Positions 42,347 through 53,524 of a stretch of DNA of 64,000 bases are shown piece after piece. The stretch spans positions 15,073,589 to 15,137,588 of the forward strand of contig CM020619.1 of the NCBI GenBank assembly GCA_009829735.1. Direction: 5' to 3'. The translations under genes and the position numbers were made by a program. The DNA is from Pyropia yezoensis (Eukaryota; Rhodophyta; Bangiophyceae; Bangiales; Bangiaceae). Under the pieces are notes generated by a model that ran no database searches, was not told where the DNA came from, and was given only the letters and a program-made list of their open reading frames with translations. Numbering within the stretch: position 1 is the stretch's first letter; each line of letters opens with the position of its first letter.

Positions 42347-43231
42347 TGCCTCCGGCCCCTGCGTCGCCGTGTCGGTCCTCGTTGCCCTCACAGGGGTATC
42401 CCTTGCCGTTGCCGCCTCGGGCGCGTGCTCCGCTGCCACTGCCGCCTGCGCCTGCGCCCGCGCCGCCGCCAATGCAGCCGCCCGGCTGCTTACCTCTGCC
42501 GCGTTGCGAAACAGGTGCGCGTCGCGCACACGCTCCGCCGCGGCATTGACCTTTTCGTCCGCCTCGAGCGGCCCCGGCGCCAAGGCCGCGACGCCGTCGC
42601 CGCCAGCCACGCCATCGGCGCCGTCGACGGCGGCGGGAGCGGCCGTGGCCTCGGTGCCGCCTTCGCGGCCACCGCGGGCCACGCCACCGCCCACAGGTAC
42701 AGACGGGACGGCGGCTGCACGCCCCCCCCCGTGCACCCACGTGGACAGCTCCGCGGGAGCGGCCAGCCGAAATGCATGGCCAGAAGCTACACCCCCTACA
42801 GCCGCCACCTGCCCCGACGTCAGCTGGGCGACCACGCTTGGCACCAGCGCGTAGTGGCGGGCCTCGAGGAAGAGGAAGAGGAGGCCCGCCAACGCCACCA
42901 TCACCCGCGGGCGGCCGCCGGACAAGAGTCCCACCGAGGGGGGGGGATACGAGCCACCGTCGTCACCGCTGCTGTCGCTGCCACTGCCGCCGCCACCACC
43001 CCCCGCACTGCCCTCGCCGCGGCCGACGGTCACGCCTAGGACGGCGCCCTTTTCACCGCCGCCCCTGCCCCGTTCCGCGGCCACGTGGAGACCGGCAAAG
43101 GCGGCGGAGAGGAGCACCCGCAGGCGTGACGGCGGTGGCACCGCCGTCGCCGCCCCCACCACCGCGTAGTGGTCATCGGCAGTGCGGTAGAGGCGGCGGC
43201 CACGGGACGGGCGGCCGCGATGGGCACCCAT
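40871..43231 (-). CDS. Type II membrane SAM-dependent methyltransferase-like protein
   Basis: 786 aa from the ATG at 43231 (MGAHRGRPSRGRRLYR). A cytosolic Gly/Ser-rich N-terminus is followed by one hydrophobic helix (VMVALAGLLFLFLEARHYAL, about residue 120). Then comes a roughly 370-residue low-complexity stem with a poly-Ala run, and a C-terminal catalytic-looking domain. That has SSMLDVPCTAHVAWMPALL (SAM site), YQCMDSAPDVSAAS, VDLIFSWSGLEHL and FYNVRSSGSALALVGHH. The short-tail, single-helix, stem, catalytic-domain layout is typical of Golgi enzymes. The acceptor is unknown; glycan O-methylation is an inference. It is unrelated in sequence to the methyltransferase at 0.9-2.9 kb. The frame is open upstream to 43402 but the extra sequence is Pro-rich and not chosen. 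Confidence 0.68.
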
Positions 43232-43897
43232 GGCAGTCCCACTCGGGTGCAGACGAAGGGGTCGGCGACAAAAGGCCAGGGGCGGGGCGGGAAGGGCAGC
43301 GGGGAGTGGAGAGGCGGCGGGAGATGGGAAGGAAGGGGAGGGGAGGGGGGAGTAGGCGGGGGGTGGGGTGACGGTGCGGGTGGGGCGCCGGCGACCAGCC
43401 AAAGGCGCACAGCGGCGGGAGGGTGGCTACGGCGCAGCGGCCGGGGCGCGGCGGCGGGGGCGTCCACCCACGGAGGTGACAGGGATGGGGGCGGTGGGGG
43501 CAGCTACCCCACGAAGGTAGCAGCACTGGGGCAGGCGAGAGAAAAAAAAGAAACACTACAGCAGAAACCCCGCCCACCCGCCACCCCAGCGCAACAGGTC
43601 AAATGGTGAGGGTTGCTGGTGGGCCCCGCGGCAAGGGGATAGATAGCCTTACCCGACAGCTACGGACGAGGGCAATCGGCTGGGCGGGCGGCCACGCCAA
43701 CCAGCACACCACCCCCACCTCCCTCCCACCTCCCCTTCCGTAATCAACTCTCCCTCCAGTGCCGCCAAAAAAACTGGAGACGCTGCTGCCCAGTGTGCGC
43801 ACCGACGGCGCGTGGGGGGATTGATGACGCCCTCGTCCGCCCGCCCGCATTCACATCACTCTAACCAGGCAATCTTCTCCTCCCCCGCTCCCCCCAG

Positions 43898-43928
<31 letters not shown>

Positions 43929-44641
43929 CTTGTCACGCCCCATGGCAGCGCCATAGAGGGGTGGCGGCCGCTGTCGACCCCGCGCCGCCGTGCCGCCGCT
44001 GCGGAGGCCGTGTCGCCGCGTGCGTGGCGCAGCGCCCGAGGCTGCCGCCACGCCGTGCCGGCGCACACCCCCGACCGAGCGCCTCGGCCGACCGACACCG
44101 CCGCGGCGGCGGCGCGGGCGCGGAGAACACGCCGGGCGAGGAGTGACGACCCCCCCCTCCGTGCCGGAAAGAGGGCGACGGGGAGCGAGACGACCCCGCG
44201 CGCCCATCAGATGATCCAGCCAGCTGACGCCTGCCCTCTTGGGTAATTACACACACAGTACTCGGTCAGGTCCACTCTGGGGCCTGGCAGCTGCCTTTTG
44301 GCGGGACCCCCACGTGCATGGGTGCTTTGATTGATCCACCCCGCGGGCAGTCCCTCCCGCGCTCAACGCGCACGTCCCGTCCTGCTGGGCGATCGTGCCG
44401 TCTCCGTCCCCACCGTGACCGCGGTACTGTATCTGCATCTCCACGGCGGCATCCACCGCGGGGCAGAGCGGCCGCGAGGTCCCCTGCCAAGACACTGCGG
44501 TGGTGCTTTTCCCCTTCCCCCGCCCCGCTGCGGTTGTGCGCTTCGTGCCCCTCAGGGGGGTCGTTGGTTCGTGGGTGGTTGGTTGACCGTATCCGCTCCA
44601 CCCCCCCCCCCCGTCACTGTGCACGCACGCCCCCGTCTGTC
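43232..44641. promoter_or_regulatory. Divergent intergenic region with a 30-nt poly-C tract
   Basis: 1.4 kb between two genes pointing away from each other. A C run spans 43898-43927, and a 12-nt C run (44601-44612) lies 30 nt before the MUS81 ATG. Open frames are compositional. It should contain both promoters. Confidence 0.45.
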
Positions 44642-45005
44642 ATGTCCCGCACCGTCGGCGGGTCATCCACCCACACCCGCGGCGGAGGCGGCGGCGGCGG
44701 CGCCAGCTGGCACCCCGCCAACGTGGCGCTTGCCGACCACATCCGCGAGCTGGCCGCAGCGCCCGGCGTTGGCGACGGGGCGTCCATCAACTACCGCCGC
44801 GCGGCGCGGGGGCTCGCCGCCCACCCCGTCCTGGTGACGGACCGCGCGACCGCCCTGACGGTGCATGGGGTGGGGGCGGTGACTGCTACTGCCGTTGCGG
44901 TGTACCTGCGCAACCACCCGCCTGGGGGAGGGGGGGGGGCGGGGGGTGGCCCCGCGGGGAGGGGGGGCGGTGGCGCCGGGAGGAGCCGCAGCGGCAGCGG
45001 CGGCA

Positions 45006-45043
<38 letters not shown>

Positions 45044-48000
45044 ATGCACCCCGACGACGAGTTTGTTTACCGGTCGGGGGAAGAGGACGAGGCGGACGCG
45101 GCCGCGGCGGGGCCGCTGCCGGCGGGCCGCCACCGCGGCCGCGGGGGGGGCGCTGCCGCCGCGGCCGCCGCTCGGCAGCAGCGGGGTGGCCGCCGCCGTG
45201 GCGCCGTCCACCCCGACGATGAGTACGTTTACCGGTCTGGGGAGGAGGACGAGGCCGACGCGGACGCAGCGGGGCCGCTGCCGGCAGGTCGCCGCGGGTG
45301 GGGGGGGGGCAGAGGGGGCGGAGCCCCAAGGGGGCGGGGCGGTGGCCGCGGTTGTGGGCGAGGCGGGGGGAGAGGGCGCGCGGCAGCCGCCGGTAGAGGT
45401 GGTGGTGGGGTCTACGCCACCCCCGAGGCGGCGTTGAACGCGCGCCTTGCCGCCGAGATGGACGCGGAGGACGCAGCGGATGGGTTGGGGCCCGGGGGGG
45501 GTGGCCGCGCCGGCGGCGCGCCCGCTGCCCGTGCCCGCGGGCGCGGGCGTGGCGGGCGTGGGGGGCGTGGCGGCGGTGGCGCCGCCGCCTCCGACGATGA
45601 CGACTACGACGATGACGACGACGCGGAAGGCGACCCGTATGGTGGCATGCCCGCCGTTCCCGTCAAGAAGACCCGCGCGTACATGCCCCGCTACCGGTCA
45701 GGCGCGGACGCTCTGCTGCTCGCCCTCTACGACGCGGCTTTGGGAACCCCGCCCCAGGCAGAGCTCCGGCGCGACGCCCTCCGCGCCGCCGCCGCGGCGG
45801 GGGCGGACGAACCAATGGACGCGCAACCGTCGGGCTACGGCGCCGCCGCCTTGTCGAGCCGCTACGGCGCGTGGTCCTCCATGAGCACCCTCATCACCAA
45901 GGGGCTGGTCGTCAAGCGCTCTAACCCGGCGTGGTACTCACTGACGGAGGCGGGCGCCGACATGGCACGCCGCCTCGCCGGCCGTCGCGCGTCCATGGCA
46001 GGCCGCACGGTTGACCGGTTTGACGCCCCCGCGGCTGGGGGCGAGGCGGCTGCGGCGGGGGCGGGGGGGGGCGCTGGGGGGGGGGGCAGCACCGCCGGCG
46101 ACGCGTACGACGACAACTTTGCGTGGGAGGACGCGGAGGGGATGCCCCCGCCGCCGCCGCCGCCCGCGGCACCGTTGGCCGCGGCCGCCCCGCCGGGGCC
46201 CGCGGCAGCCGCCCCGCTGGGGCGTCCCCGCAAGCGTCCTCGCACCTGCGGCGGCGGCGGGGGCGCCGCCGGCACTGTCACCGCCGCCGATGTGGAGCGC
46301 TACGACGTGCTGCGTCATCGTGAGGAGGAGTGGGGGCAGCCGTGGCCCTCGCTGCCACCACCGCCCCCGCCGCGACCAGGGGCGACGGCTGGGGGTGGTG
46401 GCCACGACGTGCCACCGCCGCCACAGCCGCCGCGACCGCCGCGACCGCCTCGGCCGCCGCCGGCCCACGACGACGTGGCCAGTGCAGGTGACGCGGCGGC
46501 CGACGCAGCGCTCAGCCTGCCGTCTGCCCCCCGGCCGTCCGACGTGGCACTGGTGCAGTCGCTGGTGGACATGGGCGTCTCTGCCGCCACCGCCGCCGCG
46601 GCGGTGGAGGCGGAGCTCGCGGCTGGGTCGGCGGACCTGTCGGCGGCCGCATTTCAGGAGCGCGTCCTCGACCGTGCGCTGTCCGCTAATGGCGGCGGCG
46701 GTGACGTTGATGACGGCAGAGGCGACGCGGGGCTGTCAGGGGGGGTTGGCGGGCCGGCAGCGGCGGCCGCAGCGGTGGCCGCAGCGGGCGATGGCGGTGG
46801 CGGCGCGCCGCCTGTCGCCGCGGGCGGCGCGTGGACGTGTGATGGGTGTGGCCAGGCGCTGGCCGCCATTCACCGCAACCTCCACGAGGCGCGCTGCCCA
46901 CGGGTGCGGGGGGGTGGGGGAGTGGCTGCCGCCGCGCCCCCACCGCGGCCGCCGCCGCCTCCTCTGACGCCGCCGCGGCAGCCGCCGCCGCCCCCGCCGC
47001 CATCAACACCGTCGCCGCCCACGCTGGCCGCCGCATCCCCCGCTTCGTCGGCCCCGCGAGGGGCAGCGGTGGACCCCGCCGAGCGCCGCCGCCTGGCAGC
47101 AGCCGCGGCCGAGCGGCGGGCGGCAGCGGCAGCGGGTGTGGCGGGCAGTGTGGGTGGTATGGCGACTGCGTCGGCGGCTGCGGTGTCATCTCGGCCGGCG
47201 GTCGCCCCCTTGACGGCGGCGGCGCCACCGCCGCCGCCGCCGCCGCCGCTCCCCGCACCAAAGTCTGCCCCCCCTGCTTGCCCCGTCGCGGCGGCTGCCG
47301 CCCTAGACAGCGACGACGATGTTGTCATTGTGGTGGACGACGACACGGCGGACGGCGACGAGGCCGCGGCGGCGGCGGCCGCCGCTGCCGCAACCACCGC
47401 AGCCGATGCTGCTGCTGCTGCGGCGGCCGCGATGGACCTAGCAGCCGATGATGACGAGGAGGGAGAGGAGATTACAGTGCAGCGGCGCCCGCCCCCGCGC
47501 CTTCCAGCAACCTCTTCCGCCGGCTTTGAGCCGTTTGGGCGAGTGGGGGACCTTCGGCCGCCCCCCCGGCCGGCCGCCCTTCCCGCCCCCGTGGCCACCA
47601 CCGGCAGTGCCCCCCTGACGGGTCGGCGGCGCCCTCCTGCGCCCCCCCCGTCCGCGTCGGTGCTGCCTGCGCCCCTGCTGGGCGCCGACGAGTCGGCGTC
47701 GCGGGGGTCGGCGGCCAGCCGGCTAGGCTGCTACACCCAAACGCCCGCGGACCTGTGGACTGCGTCTCTCGAGTCGGCGTCCCAGGACGGTGCGGGGGGG
47801 GCGTGGTGGGAGGTCCTTGAGGCGAGAGGAGCTGGGGGGGGCGCGGGGGGCGCCCCAGCCACCCCCGCCGCCGCCGCCCCCACCTCTGGCGCTGCTGCCG
47901 CAGCGGTCGCGGGGGCGGCGGCTGACGGCGTGACGGCGCTGGACCCCACGCTCCCCCCCCCCCCGACGCACGGTTTGTCACCCGCCCCGCCCCCCCTGGC

Positions 48001-48679
48001 GGTGGTCACGCCGCTCCCCCCGGCGGCGGTGGCGGCGGCCCCCCCCGCCGCCGAGGTGCTCCTTGTGGTGGACCGCCGTGAAGCGCGCGGCAGCGGCGCG
48101 GTGCGCGCCGCCTTTCTCGGCCGCCTCCGCGCCGAGCCCGGCCTGGCTGGCCGCGTTGAGGAGCGGACGCTCGAGACGGGCGACGCGCTGCTCGTTGCAC
48201 GCGTCACCGCCGCGGGCGCGGCGGTGGTGGCGGGTGCCCCCCCGGCGGGCACCGAGGTGGTCCTCGACGAGCTCATTGAGCGCAAGACGGTGGACGACCT
48301 GGCCGCCTCCCTCCGCGACGCGCGCGTCAGCGAGCAAGCCTACTACATGGCCGCGTCGGGGCTACCGTCGTTGGTGATGGTGGTGGAGGGGGACCCAGAC
48401 CCGCCGCCGCCTCCGCCGGGCGGCGTTGGCCCGACGGGGGGGGGCGTGTCGCCCGCCGCGCGGGCGCACCTGGCCGCCCTGGCCGTCACGGCCGGCTTTT
48501 TTGTCAAGTACACCCGCCACGTGGGGGAGACTGCCGCCTACTACGCGTCGATCGTGCGGCACCGGGAGCGGCGGCTGGCCACCCCCGCGGGGCTCGCCGC
48601 GTACCTGTCGTCCAAGCGGGCTGCCGCGGGTGCAGCAGCAGCCGCCACTGCGGCGGCGGCCGCGGCGGCGGCCGCCGAC

Positions 48680-48714
<35 letters not shown>

Positions 48715-49108
48715 CGGCGGCGGTGGAGGCGGCGGCGGCGGCAGCGGCGGTGGGTCTGCGGCTGCCCCCCCCCTTCCCACCAGCGCGGCGGGGGTGCTCA
48801 CCTACCCCGCCTGGGCGGCGGCGGTCCGTTCCGCCAGGCGGTGCCGCACCCTCCAGCAGCTGTGGGCGCTGCAGCTGCACGTCCTCCCCGGCGTTGCGGC
48901 CGGCCGTGTCGCCGATGTGATGGCCGCCGGGTACGGCACGCCCGCGGCGCTTGCGGCGGCCTACGAGGCGGTCGCGTCGCCCGCCGAGGGCGAGCGCCTC
49001 CTCGCCGCGGTGGACCCCCCGCCGGGGCGTGCGCGCGTGAGTGCGACGGTGAGCGCCTACCTGTACCGCCTGTTTTGTGCCGACAGCTACGGCACGCGCC
49101 TGCTGTGA
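44642..49108 (+). CDS. MUS81: MUS81 structure-specific endonuclease subunit with ubiquitin-binding-like insertions
   Basis: 1488 aa with no intron; typical MUS81 is 550-650. Order: N-terminal helix-hairpin-helix (ASWHPANVALADHIRELAA, residues about 18-95); two copies of an acidic repeat (HPDDEFVYRSGEEDEADA); winged helix (KKTRAYMPRYRSGADALLLA to YSLTEAGADMARRLAGR, about 340-455); a UBA-like helix bundle (VQSLVDMGVSAATAAAAVEAEL, about 637-658); a C2HC zinc finger (WTCDGCGQ...HRNLHEARCP, about 730-755). The ERCC4 nuclease follows (LLVVDRREARG; IERKTVDDLAASLRDARVSEQ, about 1140-1255), then a C-terminal helix-hairpin-helix. The catalytic Asp and the ERK triad are present. With EME1 it cuts branched DNA at stalled forks and recombination intermediates. 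The UBA and zinc-finger additions are not part of animal, plant or yeast MUS81 as I know them. Low-complexity linkers explain the rest. Confidence 0.92.
45046..45295 (+). repeat. Tandem acidic/Gly-Arg coding repeat in MUS81
   Basis: Two copies, about 165 bp apart, encoding HPDDE(F/Y)VYRSGEEDEADA followed by GPLPAGR. High similarity at both DNA and protein level suggests a recent internal duplication. Confidence 0.85.
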
Positions 49109-49266
49109 GGAAGCGTGCTCACGCAAGGGTTCGGGCGGGGGGGGGCGGCGGGGGGGCGGGCGTGGGTGCGAAGGAGAGACCGGAAGTTTGGCCAGCCACC
49201 CATGGCTGGATTTGAGGGCATTGGCCACAAACACATTTGTGCACACGTCCGCGCTTTTCAACCCCT

Positions 49267-49342
49267 CGCGTACAGTGCGTACAAACGCACTGTACGCGAT
49301 CATATCGGGCTCGTTTATATCCACCCTGGATATGAACGAGCC
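49267..49342. repeat. Two adjacent hairpins (14-bp perfect and 16-bp near-perfect inverted repeats)
   Basis: The first has arms 49267-49280 and 49285-49298 (CGCGTACAGTGCGT and its exact complement) with a 4-nt loop. The second has arms 49308-49323 and 49327-49342 (GGCTCGTTTATATCCA, one mismatch) with a 3-nt loop. They lie 160-235 bp after the MUS81 stop. They overlap a minus-strand frame (49447 to about 49180) whose translation (MRIWLLKVSNAEELSRALFG) looks protein-like but is unidentified. Confidence 0.85.
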
Positions 49343-49989
49343 GAACAACGCACGAGAGAGCTCCTCAGCATTAGAGACTTTCAGCAACCAGATTCTCATC
49401 AGAACCTCATTGGAATATGATAAACACCTGCCACGTGCATCCGACATAGGGACATTTTGTACGCACTTGGTGGTACATCACGTCGGAACAGTATTGTACC
49501 GACTCCGAACGGTGCGGTACAGAAGCGGGCTACTTCCTCGGGAGACCCCTGGATATCGCGTACGTACTGTAAGTCTTGTCGGTGGCTGTGCCCCCTTGGC
49601 TGGGGGCCAGCTCTCTATGCCGTCGGACGGTGCGCCCCCAATCAACACTCAGCTTTGATTTCGTGGCCTCCGGTTAGGGCCAATAGTAATCAAACGTTCT
49701 CATCACGCGTACCAATGGTAATCAAACGTTTGCGGAGCTGTTGGCCACGTGTAGAGCTCCCATGAAAGGTCAATCCCTGCCATATGTCGTGTCACTCTTC
49801 ACCTGCCTCAGGCCTTTTTGATCGCCCCGCCGTAGTTCCTGGCGACTGACCGACTTGGCGTCGGGGAGTTCAGTGAGCTGTGCCGGGGACTTCTAGATGA
49901 CGTCGCGTCACCCCACCGCCAACTGCACGGGGAGCGGTCGCCGGCTCGTCCCTGGAAGTAAAACGTGGCCGTCTCGGCGTTCGACCCGC
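49343..49989. other. Unassigned sequence with a 19-bp direct repeat
   Basis: CCAATAGTAATCAAACGTT (49680-49698) recurs as CCAATGGTAATCAAACGTT (49712-49730). Short CGGTAC motifs at about 49510 recall hAT subterminal repeats. No gene supported. Confidence 0.5.
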
Positions 49990-51110
49990 TGCCCGCCACC
50001 ACCGCCGGCGTCCCCGCTGGCTGGCCGCCACTCACCCGCCGTCACCTGACCGCCCTCGCCCCGCCAACGCCATCGCCCTCACCGGCTGGCCGTCGCCCCC
50101 CCACCGCCCCCATTACCGCCTTCGTCTGGCTGTCGCCCCCCCGCCACGTCTGTGGCCGCCGCTGGTCGGTGCCCCTCCGGTGCTGTCGCCGCCGCCGCTG
50201 GCTGGCCGGCGCCCCACCGCGGTTGCTGCTGCCGCCGCCGACGGACTACCACCGCCCCCGCCGCACTGCCACCGCCTCTTCCGGCTGACCGCCGCCTCGT
50301 CACCGCCGCCACCGTCGCTGCCCTCCGGCCGCCGCCTTCCCGTTGCCAGCCCCCCCCCGCCGCCCTCACCGCAGCCACGGGCTGGCGGCCTCCTCCCACC
50401 TGCCGCGGTCGCCGCTAGCGGCTGGCCGCCGCCCTCGCGCCACCACCGCCCCCGCTCGCAGTTGGACGTCGCTGGTCGGCCGCCACCTCCCGGCCGCCAC
50501 CGCCACCGCCGCAGCCGCTGCTTGGTGGCCGCCGCCGGCTGGCCGCCGCCCCCGCAGCCGCCGGCTGGCCGCCGCCCCCGCCGCCGCCGGCTGGCCGCCG
50601 CCCCCCCGCTGCCGCCGCTGCTGCCGCTGCCGCCGCGGGCTTGTGGCCGCCACCCTCCCGCTGCAGCCGCAACCGGTTGTCGTCCGTTCCTTCCCCGCTG
50701 CCGCGGTCACCGCCGCAGCCACCGGCTCATAGCCGCCCCCCCGTCGCTAACGCCGCCACCGCCGCCGCCGGCTTGTTGCCGGCCTCGCCCTTGCCGGCTG
50801 GTCGCTTCTCCCCTGCCGCTGCCGCAGTCGCCGGCACTGCCGTCTGGCCTCCGCCCTACCGCCGCCACCGATGCTGCCGCTGGCTACTCTCCGTCTCTCT
50901 GCCTCGCCTTCGCCGCTATCGCTGCCGCCGTCTGCTGGCGGTCCGCCAACGCCGCCAACGCCATCTTTCGTCGGCTGCTGCCCCCTCGCCGCCGCCGCCA
51001 CCGCGGCGGTCACCGGCTGCTGGCCGTTCCCGCGCCGCCGCCGCAGCCAGCCGCCTTGCTCGCGGCCACCAGCAAGTCGCCGCCCCGCCTCCCCACCGCG
51101 GTCGCTGGAT
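49990..51110. repeat. Degenerate GC-rich minisatellite (GCTGGCCGCCGCC-type units)
   Basis: About 1.1 kb of imperfect short tandem units, mostly variants of GCCGCCGGCTGGCCGCC, clearest at 50500-50640. It keeps open frames on both strands (up to 344 codons) but translations are Pro/Arg/Ala-rich and I treat them as compositional artefacts. Confidence 0.7.
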
Positions 51111-51968
51111 GGCCTACGCTCCCCGCAATAAACTACTCTTTTTGTGGGCATCCCATTGGACGTCGTGTTGTCCGTTTTTGTGGCGCTGCGCGCGCCCATG
51201 GCGTCAGCGTGTAGCAGTTTGCAACCGAGGGTGGTCCAGTACGCTCCCTAGGAGAAAGGTGCCTTTGAGAGCCTCGATGAGGAACTTCTGGTTCTTTGCT
51301 CGTACTTCTGACTCCACCAGCATTCCCAGCGACCCTTTTTTAGTCATCCTGGACAGTTTTGGCACTCGTGAGTGACACTTGGTATCGGTGTGTTCGGTCG
51401 TTGCTGAGGTTGTGCATAGTCGTGACATGCCATCACCGTGCTCACCCCGAGGAACACCTGTCCGGACCATTGCTTGGAAAGTGTTTCTAGACACCAAGAA
51501 AATGCCGATGAGAACGCTTTTGTCGTCAGAACCACAAACGCATGACGAGGAAGTGCGTCTTGACGGCTGTTCGGGACCGGCCAGCTGCCAGCCTTTTACA
51601 ACCGACAAGGTGGGGGGTGTTCAGCCGGTCCTGACTGTCACGGCTGTAACCACGTGAGCTATCCACACTTCCTTCACGACTTACTCCAACACATATACTT
51701 TATTCAAGGCGTTTGAGTATACTTAACTCAAGGTCTGCTCGCAAAACTCGGTTGAAAAAGCCCCTAAAATATTGTTAATACTTTCGAGTTTTCCGCTCAG
51801 GAGCCGTTTATCAAAGGTTGCGCCCCCTCCCGAAATCAAACCTTCTCTAAATCGTCCGATGACATAAAGAGGCGGCCTGGGTGGGGGCCCTGCGCACCCA
51901 CCGCGCCAGCCTGCCCGATTGGCTGGACCCCAAAACGCAGATCTCGAGGCCACCCGCCCCGGCCCATC
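51111..51968. other. No supported gene
   Basis: A minus-strand open frame of 134 codons (51608-51204) is not recognisable (e.g. SRMTKKGSLGMLVESEVRAK). AT content rises from 51640, in keeping with transposon-derived DNA up to the hAT-like element. Confidence 0.4.
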
Positions 51969-53040
51969 TAAGGTTGGCAAATCGGTAAATTCGTTCGGTA
52001 AACGAAATCGGTAAAGGTCGGTATCCCGATCGGTAAACGGTATTCTCCATATGCTCACATGTCGGTATGGTTCGGTACGGTAATGATATATGTATTTAAT
52101 CCTTCGAGACCTCTACCCCCCCCTGCCAAATTACCTGTGCCTATCTTACAAACAGGCCACGTACGTTCGTCGGCGCCCCGGGCACCACAGCCAGGCACAC
52201 CGACCGCCCCAGTCCTCCAGGCCCCATGGCCACATCTGCTCTCAGTCACTGGCCATGCAGCCTTGCGTTGGCTCAACTGGGGCTGCGGCGCAGATCTGTG
52301 GCACCGGACCAAAGCCGTACCAGTCCTAACAGCTTTCTCGCGACGGCAGGCCGCCGCGCACGGCTCCATACCGCGCCAGGTGCAGGACCCCCTCCCGCCT
52401 CCCCACACATGCTGTGGAGCAACCTGTCTTCCTGTGCACCCTCCACTGGCTCCCTTTTAGCTTTTTCCTTTCCTGCCCAACTCCCTCCGAACCCCCTCGC
52501 CCGCTGGACGATGCAGGCCACGACGATGTCCGTGCGGAAGGCGTTTCGGTGGACGACCGAGCGCTACAAGCGGGGTGACGGCAAGGCGTCCAACTACTGG
52601 GTTGCGAACTGTATTGCGTGCAAAACGGCGTACGAGCGGTACCGGGAAGCTGTAGCCGCCTGCAACGGCGACAACGAGGCTATTGCCAAGATAGACGTCG
52701 TCCACCCTGCGGAGGCTCTCCCTGGTCGGGAGGATAGGATGGCTCCCCACCTACTTGTTGTGGACATGTGTGCCTTGGTGCGTGATGAATAAAGGGTGAG
52801 GTTTGGCGGGCATTGGAAACCATGGATGAGGGTGAAGAGATGAGGGGTCGAGTGGGCGCTGGCGCCTGGGGGGACCCTATCTATGTGTGGTTCCGCTGGT
52901 TGAGCGTGAGCGGTTGCGTGCACGAATTGGAATTACTTTCCAAATTTATCGTACCGAGATACCGATACGAAATCGGTAAATCGGTATACCGCCCGTTAAA
53001 CGGTACAGAAAATCGTACGGATCGGTATATGCCAACCTTA
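51969..53040 (+). mobile_element. hAT-like non-autonomous DNA transposon, copy 2
   Basis: 1072 bp bounded by TAAGGTTGGCA (51969) and TGCCAACCTTA (ending 53040). The first and last roughly 100 bp carry many CCGATCGG, CGGTAA and GGTATACCG units and are homologous to the ends of copy 1 in opposite orientation. GCCCAT flanks both sides (51962-51967 and 53041-53046), fitting a decayed 8-bp target duplication as made by hAT elements. The interior plus strand encodes only a BED-finger-like N-terminus; the catalytic domain is absent. Confidence 0.8.
52511..52792 (+). pseudogene. BED-type zinc-finger fragment of a hAT transposase
   Basis: 93 codons from MQATTMSVRKAFRWTTERY to a stop at 52792. It has the Trp-rich start, CIAC cysteine pair and PHLLVVDMC His/Cys end expected of a BED finger, with the linker AIAKIDVVHPAEALPGRED. 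It is homologous to broken pieces in copy 1 (minus strand there). There is no DDE/hATC domain downstream, so it cannot be an active transposase, though it might be a domesticated DNA-binding peptide. Confidence 0.6.
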
Positions 53041-53524
53041 GCCCATTGAGACGTTTAGCCGCCGACGGCGGGGTCGCGCCGGCCTGGGCGGTGCGCTGGA
53101 CCGGAACGCACCGTGGGCTGTGCTGGAACCGCGGTGGTGGTGGACGGGAGGGGCGGGGAAAAATCCGCAGCCGCGCCGGCGTTGGGGCGGGTGTGATTTG
53201 TCTGGTCTTGGGGGCGTTGCCCCCGCGCCCCCCTCCGCGCGCGACACCGTGTGCAGCCGTGTGCAGCCGTCTGCGGCCCCCGCCTGGCCGCCGGTGCGCC
53301 CACAACTGCGCTGCAGCGGCGGAGGGCCGCAGCACTCGCGACGGCGGGGCACAGGCGTCCGTGAGCCGGTCGCCTCACGCGCGTGCTTCGTGCGTGCTCC
53401 CGTCCCGTCGTGGTGGTGGGCCCTCGCCGTCGCATCCTCTCACACCCCTCCCCCGCTCTCGTCTTCACTTGTCTATTTGGACACACTCGACGCCCACGCC
53501 ATTGTCCCCGTCGGTGCGGTTGCG
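53041..53524. other. 5' flank of the EF-hand membrane protein gene
   Basis: Follows the right end of the hAT-like element directly, so part of this promoter region may have been donated or disrupted by it. No gene is supported. Confidence 0.4.

Noticed and set aside
41508..42854. 448-codon plus-strand frame opposite the second methyltransferase
   Set aside because: Shadow frame; Ser/Ala/Pro-rich and without motifs.
50180..51214. 344-codon plus-strand ORF
   Set aside because: Encoded entirely by GC minisatellite; no start context or domain.
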